64,000 nucleotides of DNA from Papaver somniferum (GCF_003573695.1 NW_020621603.1:18091116-18155115); one strand, 5' to 3'; shown: positions 10,934-22,559, counted from the first letter of the stretch. A program made the numbers and translations. Notes: generated by a model from the sequence alone, not told the origin.

Positions 10934-11152
10934 CTAGTGATTTTCAGTGCCGGGTTCTTCACTTTGTTGGGTAATTTCTTCAATTGGTTGAGATTGACCT
11001 TCACTATGGGTTAAAACATCTCTACCATCTAACAAATACTCCATATCAGGATCTCCATCAAGAGGTATGTAGTATTTGTTTTCTTTATCGTATAGAGATT
11101 CACCCTTCTCAAATTTGCCACTGGAATCACTCATTTTGGTTGAGTGAATCAA
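10934..11152 (-). CDS. Possible 5' exon or short ORF upstream of the transposase, 66-72 aa
   Basis: The ORF runs from ATG to TAG. From the second Met it begins MSDSSGKFEKGESLYDKE; the whole is acidic and Gly/Glu-rich with no recognised domain. It ends in TAG directly followed by GTATAC. Had the codon been CAG, this would be a consensus CAG|GTA donor, and an acceptor TTGTCAG lies at about 10318 just before the transposase ATG. The splice phase does not fit as written, so it may be a decayed first exon or a chance ORF. Confidence 0.35.
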   Translation of the reverse strand: MIHSTKMSDSSGKFEKGESLYDKENKYYIPLDGDPDMEYLLDGRDVLTHSEGQSQPIEEITQQSEEPGTENH

Positions 11153-11410
11153 AATCTAGGGTTTCACAAATATCACATAAGTTTTCTTTTTCTTCTCCTA
11201 TAAACTTTTTTTTATAACTCTAAAAATCTGATTTTAGAGTTATTATAAGTGAAAATTAATTAGCAACACTAATCTTGATTATCAACCCTAATCTTGATTA
11301 TCATCACTAATCTCGATTATTAATAATAAGGGTTAATTGGTCATTTCCATATTTTTTTGATAAGGGGCACTTGAATTACCACCTAATGACTTTTGTCTGA
11401 GTAGGTTTTC

Positions 11411-11450
11411 CGCCCCTCCAATGGAACCACCCGCCCCTTTAACAGGATTG
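11411..11450 (-). repeat. Right terminal inverted repeat of the MULE
   Basis: The sequence CGCCCCTCCAATGGAACC...AACAGGATTG pairs with 1463-1502. It is followed by TAATTGAC, the right copy of the target site. Confidence 0.95.
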
Positions 11451-11549
11451 TAATTGACTGACATTTCGTCTTCTTTGAAGAAACAACTCAAATCCCACCT
11501 AGATCACCAACTCCACTCATTTCGTCCTCTCTGCGAAGGAGTTAACTTA

Positions 11550-12939
11550 CCTGGCTAAATTGGGAGATACGCCACTTAATTGGGGCCTATGGATTTTTTC
11601 ATCCACCCCATAAAAATGATAAGGGGTGTCTAAGTTTATGAAACTATCATTTTACCCTCTATCAAATATTAATTGTACTAATTTGTCCCTGTCAAATCCT
11701 AATCATAAAATTAAAAACTCAAAATCATAAAACTAAAATCATAAAATTTAAAAACTAAAATCAAAATCATAAAATTAAAAACTAAAATCAAAATCAAATT
11801 CATTTCCATCTCCACTTCAACTGATTCTTCTTCTTTTCTTCTCAACCTAGTCCTATAAACTAGGTTTTAGTAACGTAAAATTGCTCAAAAATTGAAAATT
11901 TTGAAATCAAATTTTTTCTGGTTTATCAGAATCGGTTAACGTTAATGTATATGTGATCCGATTACAAATAGAAACGGTTTATGTTCATGCCCACAAAGAC
12001 CGATTGTCCTTGATATGTTTCTTGGTTCTAGAAATTTGAACCAGAATCAGATTACATTAGCACTTATAAAAACCGATTGTTGATGTATAGTGTTAGAATC
12101 GGATTTTATGTGTGTATCGAGTAAACCGATTGTTTTTCTCAATTTTTCTGTATCTTTTTTTGTTAGAATCGGATTACATGAGCACTTTTATAAACCGATT
12201 CCTGTTGTGCAATGTCAGGAATCGGTTTTTATACATGTATCATGTAAACCGATTCTGGTTAACCCATTTTTTTTCAGTTAATACTCGATGATAAAATGAG
12301 TATGAAATCATACTCGATTTCATTTCGATTACAAATGAAAATGAAAATAGTTCTGTACTCGAATTAAAAACGAGTATAACTTTATACTCGAATCGAAAAC
12401 GAGTACAACTTCTTAAACGATCTGAAACCGAGTATGAAGTCATACTCATTCTTAACTCGGGTATAAAAAGGAATTTTAATTTTATTTAATGTTTAACAAC
12501 ACATAAGGTATAGATAATTTTTTTTTTTTACCCACAATCGTTTTATGTTCATGTCCATATAAACCGATTCTGGATAATCGGTTGATTTTCATATCCATAT
12601 AAACCGATACTGGGTAGAAGCAAGTTTCAAAAACTCTCTCTATGTTTTTGAGGTTACAATCGGTTGATACCAATGACAATATAAACCGATTCTGAGTTGG
12701 TGTTCTTCAAAAAAAAATTTAATGTTTTTCATATTCAGATGATTCATTAACACAAGTTAATTTCACATCTAACACGAAATTTTATCACTAATTATCCAAA
12801 TTAACACTAATTAATCAGGGGTAATTTTTCCATTAAAAAATAATTGGTTAAGGGGTTTTTCATTTTATTTCAAAATGTCTCTTTTTTGTCACGTAATGAT
12901 AGGCCCAAATTAATTCATATAGTCCCCAATTTAGCCAGG
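11550..12939. mobile_element. Non-autonomous TIR element, 1.39 kb, with inverted-motif arrays
   Basis: The left end CCTGGCTAAATTGGG pairs with the right end CCCAATTTAGCCAGG, and the similarity continues imperfectly for about 40 bp. It is flanked by the perfect 8-bp duplication TTAACTTA (11542-11549 and 12940-12947). It has no coding sequence. Like the large MULE it has 'AAGGGGTGTC' and 'ACTAATTTGTCCCT' just inside the left end. The centre is filled by inverted-motif units. An 8-bp TSD would also suit hAT, but the long TIR and resemblance to the neighbour suggest a MULE derivative. Confidence 0.9.
11930..12692. repeat. Inverted-motif arrays (AATCGGTT and ATACTCG families)
   Basis: Six units at 11930-12256 and three at 12534-12692 have the form AATCGGTTT ... 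AAACCGATT, with near-constant length 34-35 nt. Between them (12282-12467) is a second family, ATACTCGAT ... GAGTAT, with units mostly 23-24 nt. As in the large MULE, half-sites alternate in orientation and unit centres are unconserved. Confidence 0.88.
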
Positions 12940-12947
12940 TTAACTTA

Positions 12948-13821
12948 ATCAAAACAGAAACAAAAAAACAAAAAAAGGTTACTTCAATACACGAAATCCA
13001 AATAATAGGTTGTCGGTCGTAAAGTTAACGAAAATGATTATAAAAGATCTGTTCAGAAAATAGTCACACACACGTCAATAACACGGTGACACACATCACA
13101 TAAAAAGACAAACAAGAAGCTCAGCTGATTCTTTTTTTTTTCAGTGTATAAACTTTCAAAAAGTCTCAACAGACCGCGTAAAAAACTACGCAAAAAACCG
13201 CCAGACCCAATATACATGGGCTTTGCTAAACTCCCGGGGTGGGGCCCACTGGGACCACAAAATCCAAAATCTTGTGAGGGGCGGTTTATTTTCGTTGTTT
13301 TTGGAGCGGTTCGTGTTGAACTGCTGATAAACTTTAAGGTCGCATCAGGAATTGTGTCGTTTGTCTCAAATTTTTGTTTTGAAATTTCTTTTGTTTTCAG
13401 TGTATAAACCGAAATTGGTGAGAAACTGTTCAGAAATAACGCATTTTGCTTGAGAACAACAAGTTTTACGTCTAACACTAGATTTAGATGGGTCGCTAAT
13501 TTTCGGAAGACTAATACACGCACGAAGCGAGATGCATAGTACAAATCATTATAATAAAATATATTTTAGGTTACATACTTACAGTAATTTATTCATTATA
13601 TGAAAAATATCTGGAACTCAATCCAGATAAATTAAAGTTTATTTTTACTTTTTTTCCACACAAAAAGTATATTCGAAAGAAAGTCTAGTTCAGCTTTGGT
13701 TAAGTCAGAAAGAAAACCAAATTAATTTTCTTAAATTAGACGGCAAGAGAAAACAAAATACTTTTCACGAGGATAAACTCATCGGTTGGATAATCTATAA
13801 ACACCTAAAGATCAACCATAT
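12948..13821. other. Intergenic, no gene recognised
   Basis: A moderately GC-rich patch (13190-13300) holds AAAACCGCC and GGGCGGTTT as inverted ends about 75 bp apart, possibly a tiny MITE relic. CAGTGTATAAAC occurs twice (about 13142 and 13399). A 163-aa minus-strand frame here has no recognisable domain and is probably chance. Confidence 0.4.
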
Positions 13822-13823
13822 TA

Positions 13824-14870
13824 CAGTAGAAACTCTATAAATTAATGCTATCGGGACCATCAAAATGTATTAATTAAGCGAGATATTAACTAAACGATAA
13901 ATTAATAATTATTAATTTATATATTAATGGCTGCAAGAAAAGTTCTCCTAATTGTGGATAATTTCTCTGCTCATCCAAAAACTATCGAAGGACTGCAAAA
14001 TGGTGAATTTTGTTTTTTGCTACCAAAGACAACTTTAGAAATTCAACCTTGTGAGGCAGGGGTATTTACAAGCTTTAGAAATGCATTATCGTCGTCGATT
14101 TTATAGAGTTCTTTTGGAAGGCTATGAATTATCTAGGGACGTCAAATCCATAAAAAATAAATATGTTAGATGCAGTGAATCGCACAATTTCAGCATGGAC
14201 TATCGATTTTCGTACAAGTACACTTGCAAATTGCTTTCGTCATTGTAAACTTCGATCAACAGATAACACAAGTTTAGATAATTTGGATGAACATACAGAC
14301 AGTGAAATCACTCGAGACTTGCAAAATTTGACCAAGAAATTGGGCGATCGCAATGTCGAAGATGTCCAAAAATATGCGGAAGAAAATGAAGTTACACAGT
14401 TGTTGACTGATGAAGAAATACTCGAGAGCATTATGGGAATTAATAAAGATGTGGAAGAACAAGATGAAAATTCTACAATATAGCTCCCTTAACGAAACGA
14501 AGCTATTAAAGTGGCAATCACATTGAATAATTTTTTGCTGAGCTATGAGAAAACACCACCAAAAATTCTTACAATGATAAGAAAAATTGGAGATGCATGA
14601 AATTCAATGCGATATTGATTTTAGCAAAAAACCGAAGACAATTAAATCATTTTTAAAAAAGTATTTGTAAATCATTAATGTATTGAGTATATATATAATG
14701 CATTATTAATTTATATTTCATATGGTGTCTACATAGATAATCAAAAATGTATTATCTTATAATTTTAGCGAATTTAATTTGGCACGTTGACCCCGACTCG
14801 GGTCCGGCCAAAGATATTATTTAAGAGAGTTTATTAAATAATCGAGTATTAATTAAAAGAGTTTCTACTG
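13824..14870. mobile_element. pogo/Tc1-mariner element of the Emigrant/Lemi1 type
   Basis: The left end CAGTAGAAACTCTATAAATT and right end (reverse complement CAGTAGAAACTCTTTTAATT) form a TIR of about 23 bp. It is flanked by TA on both sides (13822-13823 and 14871-14872), the pogo target. The CAGTARAACCTCTATAAATTA-like terminus is characteristic of Arabidopsis Emigrant MITEs and their autonomous relative Lemi1. It contains the 3' half of a transposase gene and is an internally deleted copy. Confidence 0.88.
13927..14483 (+). pseudogene. pogo-like transposase fragment (Tigger/CENP-B-like DDE)
   Basis: The protein begins MAARKVLLIVDNFSAHP, the second catalytic Asp block of pogo/Tigger transposases. 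It continues CFLLPKTTLEIQPCEAG, where families have PPNTTSKIQPCDAG; the third acidic residue is Glu here instead of Asp. A frameshift near 14060-14075 moves to the frame LEMHYRRRFYRVLLEGYEL. A second shift near 14165 leads to the C-terminal ISAWTIDFRTSTLANCFRHC stretch and an acidic tail ending at TAG. The N-terminal CENP-B helix-turn-helix region and the first Asp are absent. It is not functional as written. Confidence 0.85.
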
Positions 14871-14909
14871 TAATTAGTAACCGAATGTAATTATCATGGA
14901 TTTTTTATA

Positions 14910-15228
14910 CGGAAAATGGGTCATTTGTCCAAATATATTTAAATCACGGTTCAAATGGACGAGTAAAAAATAGTTTGGGTGAAATGGCAAAAAAAAAATA
15001 GCAAGGATGAAACTTGATTCATCCTATCTTAAATTTAAAAAATAGCAAGGATGAAACCGGATACATCCTGTGTAAATTAAAAATAAGAAAAAATATTTGA
15101 AAATGGGCACGATGAAACTGGTTACATCCTTCCTTTTTTTACATTTTTGTCCATTTAAACAGTATCAAAATCTAACTGTCCATTTCACCCAGGAATTGTT
15201 GATTTTGGTCTTTTTAACCAATTTTGTG
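14910..15228. mobile_element. Short MULE-like MITE (319 bp) with three hairpin units
   Basis: The ends CGGAAAATGGGTCATTTGTCC and (reverse complement) CACAAAATTGGTTAAAAAGACC are imperfect inverted repeats. TTTTTTATA flanks both sides (14901-14909 and 15229-15237), a 9-bp duplication typical of Mutator. A subterminal TGGGTGAAATGG also occurs inverted at the other end. The centre holds three 22-nt units AGGATGAAAC ... CATCCT (about 15008, 15050 and 15109). Confidence 0.75.
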
Positions 15229-15237
15229 TTTTTTATA

Positions 15238-15857
15238 TATCTACCCGAAGTTTGTGCCGTTTGAGTTTAACCATTTAGTTGGTAGATGAGATGGGAATGA
15301 GATTGGTAGATGTCACCAAACTTTTGTAAACAATGGATTTTGTCAACAAAGACTTTTGTTTTTTGATATTTTGTCATTTCTAGTATATATAAATGCCTTT
15401 ATCCTCTTATAAGTAAAAGTAAAGTAAATCAAGATGATGAAAAAAAAATACCACTACTAGATTCCATTGCACAAAACACACTTATACCATCAAAAATGAA
15501 TGGAACCATGCATCAAAGTCCGTTCCTAATTAGGCAATGTCGGTGAACATATACATCTACTGCATCTTCTAGGAAACTCCTCCTTCTCAAAACTGCTTTT
15601 AGCTGGTGCTGATTTATTTAACGGTGCATTAGTCATTTTCGTCATCCTGCATGCTTTTTCTTCTCTAGTTAGGTAGCTAGTGAGTAGTCTTTCAAACTCT
15701 CCAAACTCTTTCAAACTTTTTCCTCTCTAGCTAGCTAGTTCACTGACGCGAAATATCATTCATAGTGGGTTCCCTCATTACAAATACCAGCGCTTCCAAA
15801 CTGTCAAGCATTATTTCTTCTCTGATTTCTTTCTTTCACCAGTGAAACTAAGCAGCA
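15238..15857. other. Upstream region of the membrane-protein remnant
   Basis: No other gene was seen. ATATATAAATGC (about 15384-15395) could be a TATA element. A short minus-strand frame (15526-15714) has no recognisable domain. Confidence 0.4.
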
Positions 15858-16536
15858 ATGGAGCTCTTTTCTGCAGCAGCAAAAGACCTCAAAAACTTCG
15901 ATGCAAATCAAATCATCGAAGAAGCAATTCAAATGCCAGCCATATCACCATCTCCACTGTTTTTGATTAGTATCATAACCCTCGTTCTCCCAGTTTCATT
16001 GGCTCAGTTATTTTGTAAAATCTCATTCTCCCACTTTTTGCTTACCTTCTATCCCCAATCAATCCATGACTTCTCCTACATCATGCTTACCCTCTTTTCT
16101 CTTCTCTCGACTTCCACTATTGTCTTCACAGTAGCTTCTCTTTATGCATCCAAATCAATCTCTAATTATACCCAACTCTCTTTGCAATTCCTCGCATATT
16201 TGAACATCTTCTGATCACCTTCTTTTACGCCATACTTCTCAAGTTCGTGGCCTACTACTTGGTCATCCTCATTCCTACATGTCTTGGACTTGGAATATAT
16301 TGATCAAGGAGAATTGCTATCATTTACGTTCTCAGGAGCTCTGTTGTGGAGTTTTGTTATCATAATTGCTTTCATATACATTATTGTTCATTACTATGTT
16401 TTAGCTTTATGGAATTTAGCCAGTGTAATATCTGTTGTTGAACCAAATCTGTATGGATCGGCTGCCATGAAGAAGAGTAAGCAACTCTTACGAGGGAGGC
16501 TTAAAGTTGCTTTGGAGCTTGTAAATCTCTACTTCA
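15858..16536 (+). pseudogene. Plant multi-spanning membrane protein, 5' part, truncated by an LTR element
   Basis: The reading begins MELFSAAAKDLKNFDANQII and has four to five hydrophobic segments (for example LFLISIITLVLPVSLAQLF and YIMLTLFSLLSTSTIVFTV). Near 16185 the frame shifts to ITFFYAILLKFVAYYLVIL and near 16300 it shifts back to LLWSFVIIIAFIYIIVHYY. It ends LWNLASVISVVEPNLYGSAAMKKSKQLLRGR. The NLASVISVxExxYGxxAMKKSxxLxxG pattern is typical of an uncharacterised plant membrane family. The gene is cut at 16536 by LTR element A, and its 3' end is not seen elsewhere in the window. Confidence 0.6.
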
Positions 16537-16966
16537 TATAAGATTTAATTTTATAGATACGTAATTTAGGATCTTGAACTTCATGATAATCACACAATAA
16601 TATGCTAATAGAGTTTATGAGAAATATCTTATAGTGTTAATCCTTAGTCTGTGATCGATCAACTTGGAGCAGCGATAATACCTTGTGGAGGTCATGGTTT
16701 CTCTCTCTTCACCTTGGTCGTAATGAGTAATTCCTTAGACACAACATTGATGGTCATTGTGTCTCTTTTATTGGTAGAGAGAGGACCAAGTTCCTAGGAT
16801 TTTAGTAATATGACTTTAGATCTCGACCGTCCATCAAGGAAAAGCATAAATAGGATACTAACTCCTTATATAAACCATGGATTAGATATTTAGCAATATC
16901 TTAAATATAACCAGATTCTCACATGGGCCCAATAGAGATAATTATCATATAAGAAATTATCTTACA
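16537..16966 (-). repeat. LTR of element A (3' LTR on minus strand)
   Basis: 430 bp, closely similar throughout to 28108-28529 (for example, both carry CGTAATTTAGGATCTTGAAC). It abuts the truncated membrane-protein gene. Confidence 0.9.
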
Positions 16967-19900
16967 TTCTCCCACTAGTCCATGTGATAATCTATAAATG
17001 GTTAATTGCAGGAAACATAAGGCGCGCGTAATTGCCAAATAATAACTTTAGTGGTTAACGTAATACCTTGATCAAATAAGCTATTCATGCGATTCATAGC
17101 GGTTGCACATTGTCTTGTTATCAACATGTTCCCTTCCATGTACCATAACATGAGTACCTTGCTCAACTAGGCCTTAAATAGGAGTATCATAATGGTCCAA
17201 TAATGTCTTTGAGAAAGACGATTTCTGTTAACATTCATCCATTCACATAAATGTATACTAAGCATGGATACAGAAATAATTCAGAATGACATTAATAAGA
17301 TCTCAATAAGTGTTCAATATGAAGCACATAAATTAGCTGATTCAGTAATCAATTACTCCCACAGACCTAAGATTTTAATATTTTCTTAAGAGGTCTTAAA
17401 AGGTAATTATTCATTAAGTGCATCTCCGAATGCAATTGTGCTTAAGCAATAAATGAACAACTATTGTTTCTCAATTTCGTAATTCACGTATATATACTCA
17501 ATGTTCATGTGTTTTGTTCCCTTCGTATAGATATCGTGCTTTAATGTTGCGAAGCTAAGACGATAAATTTCAGCAATGTAGAGACAAACTTTAATTCTCT
17601 AAGTTTCGCAGTCATAAATATTCAAACTCAATTGTGGGACTAGCATTAATGGATTCTCCATTTATAGAATCCATACATCCACAAAACTGAAGTCTGAAAA
17701 CCCAATCAACTCCAGTTGGGTTTGCTAACTAATTATAAGACATAAAACTTAAGATAGTATCTCAAAATTCTTGATAGCTTTCCCGTAATTTATTCTTCGA
17801 TTATTAAGGCATTTATTTAACATATCAACAACTTGTTATAAGTTTCATATCAGAATTAAGACGTAATGAAGATTAAATTTATATCTTCTATCCAACATGA
17901 AATAAAATCTGTTAAATATGTTATTATCTCAAAATTCTTTGAATACTCGATATATGCGTTATATGAAAGCTTTAGTAATCCATATGATATGTATTATCAC
18001 ATGGTAAGCTTAATTGATATCCTTTATTTCAAAAAATATAAAGATATGCATAAAGTCAAGATCACTACTTGTAAGTAGTATGTCTTAACATACATGACCA
18101 AGAGTATGTATTTCTCCCACTGATCTTGAGGTATATGCATAAATCTGTAATAATTTCATCCAAAACTTGAAACATTTATAGTTTTGTTGAATTTCATATA
18201 CCATTATGGGAGGCTTCGTAAATTTCATACTTTGATTTTTAAAAGTTGTAGACTAAAATTTATCATTAATATAGGCTATTTTCACATTTAAGTAATGCAA
18301 CTCTTAAGTCATATTGAGCTACTAATAGTACTATGATAATTCTGAATAAGTCTTTCTTTGACACGAGAGAAAAACTTATTTATAATCGATGCATCATTTC
18401 AGTAAAATCTTTGGCTGCAGTTCGGGCTTTATATCATTTATTTATGCTATTACAGTCATGCTAGGGCTAAAAGACCCATTTGCACACAATTGTTTTGTGT
18501 CGTTCATGCAACTAAATAATATCCCGGACTTGACGTTCAACCATTGATTTTATCTCACATAGCATCAATCCATTAACCAAAATTATTATTATACACATAA
18601 TAGTTTGTGAACCAGAAACCGAGTCTTTGCCATTCCATATCAACATGAAATAAATTCTTGTAATCAAATCACTGAAACAACATGAACAACTTTCTTTCAA
18701 TCTCTTTTGGGAACTTCTTAATGCTAGTAAATATTGTTATCAGGAAATTTGTTTTTTGGCGGTAGTTTTATTATGGAATATAGGATCAAAAATTTGTGGT
18801 CTTTCATTATCTAACATTCTGACAATGAGAAGATTCACAATATCTGTAGAAATCTTAAATAAGAGATCATTATCATGACCTCTTGAACAGATATATCCAC
18901 GAACTCCCACCGATTATGCCACCACTAATGAATTTATATTTTTGGTTTCAATAAATCATACTACAGTTAGAACATTAAATAATACCATTTGGATTATTTA
19001 AGAAAACCAATGAAACAGTAATAGTTTTCAAATCCAATTTTCATTCTTGGAAATGTAAGCCTCACCTCCAACTAAACAACCATAACTTAAATGTGATTTA
19101 AACTAGGTTTCCAACCTTTCTAGTCCAAAGTGTGTCTTTGAAACTGCTTTATTCGGAAATCTATTTAAATCACACAGTTGTAGAAAGAATATACATTCAC
19201 AGATGTGTGGCAATTATGCATAACTCATTATGTTTCTAACTATTTTCATAAAAGTATGATTTTGTCTTTGGTTATACACCATTATGCCAAGGATAAGTTG
19301 GCCTTGTGTATTGAATCAACAATTCTAACCTTTTGGAGATATTACGCGAAAGATTTAGGATATTATCCTGTTTTCTCATACCTTTCACAATATTCACCAC
19401 CTTTGTCAGACTTTATGATTTTCACTTTCTCTATAATTGCCTCTCAATTTCAATAATGAATGTTCGAGAAAACTTCCACATATTGAGATTCATAATGCAA
19501 TTTATAGATGTACACAATAACGTGAAAAACAACATCAGGTAATAAAAAAATTTATCTTCCAAAAATTGGACCATTAATTAAAAGTCTACAAAATAATCGT
19601 AATCAACCATTAATAAGAACAAAAACTGAAAGTTATAATAGAGATAAATGACAATTAAGCTTAAAATAGTTTCATACCTTCAATAGGATTCTCCTGTGGA
19701 TAAAACTTTATCAAGGAACAAAGTAAGACATGAAAAATATTTGTGGATATTTTACATTCTCATAATTCAACATTATGTCTGTCAAATACTTCAACTAGAA
19801 TCACCTGTGGGAAATTCACGTCCTAAAATGTATTAAAAAACTCCAATAATTCTAAACATTTTCAACCTAATATAATGTGAATTGTAGTCACCTGTGGGTG

Positions 19901-22132
19901 GCTATTATTTCACATGTATATGAAACATTTTGATAACTTTAATGCTTGTTTAACGTGTGAAGAAAAAATACTTGTGACAAGCATTGTTCTAATCGTTAAA
20001 TCAAACTAAGAGGACTCAAAATATACAACACTTACCAGATAAGACCATAGCATCACTGTGGTGATAACTAAACTATCCAGCAAACATGTACAATTGCAAA
20101 TATCACACTGACTTTTCTTGTGATATTGCACAGTCCCACTCAATGATATGGACATACTTGATCTGATCATATATTTAGTCGCTTATAAACAATAATGAGT
20201 AACCTTAAAAAATCAATCACGAAGATTTATTCAAAAGCATGCCTTACATAAATTGTGAAAAAATATCAACACCCTATAATCGAAAAATATCCAAACATAA
20301 TGAACTTTTTCTTAAACCAAAATCGAGCATGAAGCAAGTCTATAAATATAATTCAATAATGAAATTTCGTTGAAGAAAAATTCTTTGATGCATCGCTCAT
20401 TTAAATATGATACAAGCTTAAAGATCATGATAAATAACGGATATATTATGAATTAATATGAAAGGTGTTAAATAGTCATTGAATATCATTTTCAGAATTA
20501 TGGAGAAATTTATCAAAAATAAAACCTCAATTTCATAGAGGATACACTAAGTTTTGGACAACATAAGAAAAATTCGTAATAGGTTACTCAACTCGATAAT
20601 GAGTTAATTTATGTAAATTTTCTTTTATGCACTTTTAAGAAATAACGTAAAATCATGTGCCGATTATTTAATTACCATAATGTATGATCAGATATTGTAC
20701 ACTTCAATGTTATCTTAAACATGTGAACTCAAATTACCTGTGGGTAATTGTTGTTCTAATACATTAAGAAAAGCAATATTATAAGCACTTGACATGATAA
20801 CGGTTATGACTGGAAAAATTATTTGACATCACTGTGGTGATAGCCAAACAACTCAAAAATAATGCCATAATAACTACTAAACCTTGCCTTTACGGCTTAG
20901 CGTATTCGTGCGTACAATAAAATTATTATTATTGATAAGATAAAACACTCTAGTATCACTGTGGTGATAGCTAAAGAATTATGACCTAAGAATCTTAAGC
21001 ACAATAATTTTATACGTACAACTGAAATTATCATTAACATTGGGAGAAAAGTGAAACATAATGACACTAGACACCCTCAAGATTCAAATAAGCTCATATC
21101 CATATGATCAACAATCATATCAATCAGTGTTTTCTTAAATATGTGAACTCCAATTTCCCGTGGGTAAATTTTGTTCTGATATATTTAAGAAAAACAGGAT
21201 TACAAGCATTTGAAAAAAAATTGATCATGACGAAAAATGATTTGACGTCATTGTGGTGATAGTCAATCAACTAAAATAATGTCATTATCACATGATGTCG
21301 ATAACTGCTAAACCTACACTTTACGGTTTGCAAATTCATGCTTGTAATAATATTATGATTATACTGAGATATAACACTCTAGTATCACTGTGGTAATAAC
21401 TAAAGAGTCCCATAATAATTTTAAGTATAATCCCATAAAATTTAAAGAAAAACAATAATGCGAGAGAAACTATATCATAACGCACAAGCACACACACAAA
21501 CCATATCATAATGCACACACAAATTTAATGGTGTCAAAAAATGGTTTTCATCATAAAATTTATAATGAAACTCGATAAAAAATCGTGTTAGTGTTTCGAT
21601 AAAGCGGAAGCATATTAATAATTGTTTTCACTTGTGATAATGTGTTTTTATAATAACCTAGTCCAAAATTAACTCAATTGAGCAAAAACAGATGAAAACT
21701 GAATCAATAAAAAAAAATTGGTCTGGTCAACTGATGGGTCAACAGTTGACTTGTCAGACTTAATCGGTCCTTGTTAATGGACCCAGAACATTATTGGGCT
21801 ATCTGTAATTAGACCCTTAAACTCCAGTTATCTTAAACTTAATCAGTACATATAGTGTATAATATATATGGTTAACTAAATAACGAAGCATTTTGGCCCT
21901 TAGATAAAAGTTAACTTTAATTAATTCCTTTGAAATTACGTTCACGTGTTAAGGCCAAGGCCAACACCACTGAAATATAAGTTGAAAGACGAATGGTTGG
22001 CAACAAAGAACAGTGACAATCAGATCAATGTTGTGAATGGAAACAAAACGTTTATGGATCCTCATTAATTATGGAACGGACATTCATGATCATATTAACT
22101 ACTTATTATCATTAGTAGTTTTATGGGTGTGA
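16967..22132. other. Interior of element A, left part; no coding sequence
   Basis: It is AT-rich with stops in all frames. The PPT is at 16967-16979 (minus). From about 19680 to 21440 it contains diverged tandem units and short stem-loop motifs (listed separately). Short frames such as 19205-19456 show no domain. Confidence 0.6.
19685..21440. repeat. Stem-loop motif repeats with TGT loops in element A
   Basis: Two stem-loop classes recur. Class 1 is ATCAC-TGT-GGTGAT at about 20052, 20829, 20954, 21246 and 21373. Class 2 is ACC-TGT-GGGT at about 19690, 19802, 19891, 20735 and 21155. Arms differ between copies but stay paired: AATTACC/GGGTAATT, AGTCACC/GGGTGGCT and AATTTCCC/GGGTAAATT. Two units of about 420 bp starting near 20710 and 21130 are diverged tandem copies carrying the same motif order. 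Confidence 0.75.
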
Positions 22133-22137
22133 CTACT

Positions 22138-22559
22138 CAAAATCCATTAGCACAACCAAATCTGATTTAATGGTGACAATGATATCAATGGAATGATAAA
22201 TGTAATGTAAGAAGAAAGAGATGAGAGATACTGAAATGTTGACACCGAATTTAACGTGGTTCGGCATACTGAGGCCTACGTCCACGGATTAGTGATTTTA
22301 TTAAGTGTGTAAGAAGAGCCTCCATTAAAGAGGACTTCTGCAAGTAAAAGAGGTAAAAATGATGAAAAAGAGAAGACCCCCTTTTCTAACCTAATCTCCT
22401 TCTTTATAAAGGAAAGAGGTACCCAGCTAATTACTATGATATTCCTAGCTTAATAATTAAGCTAACAAAGAATAGTTGTAGTGTATGTTGATGTAGAGTT
22501 GTGTGTTGCTGATGACTTAATCAAGTGCCACGTGTTGATGCTTATATTTGGTATCTACA
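22138..22559 (-). repeat. LTR of element B (3' LTR on minus strand)
   Basis: TG...CA ends. Very similar to 27305-27736 (a few substitutions and a small indel). It contains GTGGACGTAGGC-like and GAACCACGT-like motifs (on minus) typical of plant LTR R/U5 regions. Confidence 0.93.

Larger units (their letters stand above)
1463..11450. mobile_element. Mutator-like element (MULE), about 10 kb, three genes, degenerate
   Basis: The ends form a 40-bp terminal inverted repeat with one mismatch, flanked by TAATTGAT (1455-1462) on the left and TAATTGAC (11451-11458) on the right. This is probably an 8-bp target duplication with one change. Inside are a PMD-type gene (+), a small Myb/SANT-like gene (+), and a convergent transposase-OTU gene (-). 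Four arrays of an inverted-motif unit lie in introns and intergenic DNA. The FAR1-like domain, MULE DDE core and SWIM finger place it in the Mutator superfamily. Both larger genes carry stops and frameshifts, so this copy could not make its own transposase as written. Confidence 0.9.

Noticed and set aside
1463..11450. Direct identification as a VANDAL element with VANC
   Set aside because: VANDALs usually lack long TIRs and no VANC-like protein was recognised; only the motif-array parallel is kept as a hypothesis.
13053..13544. 163-codon minus-strand frame
   Set aside because: No recognisable domain, mixed composition, no splice or promoter context; probably chance.
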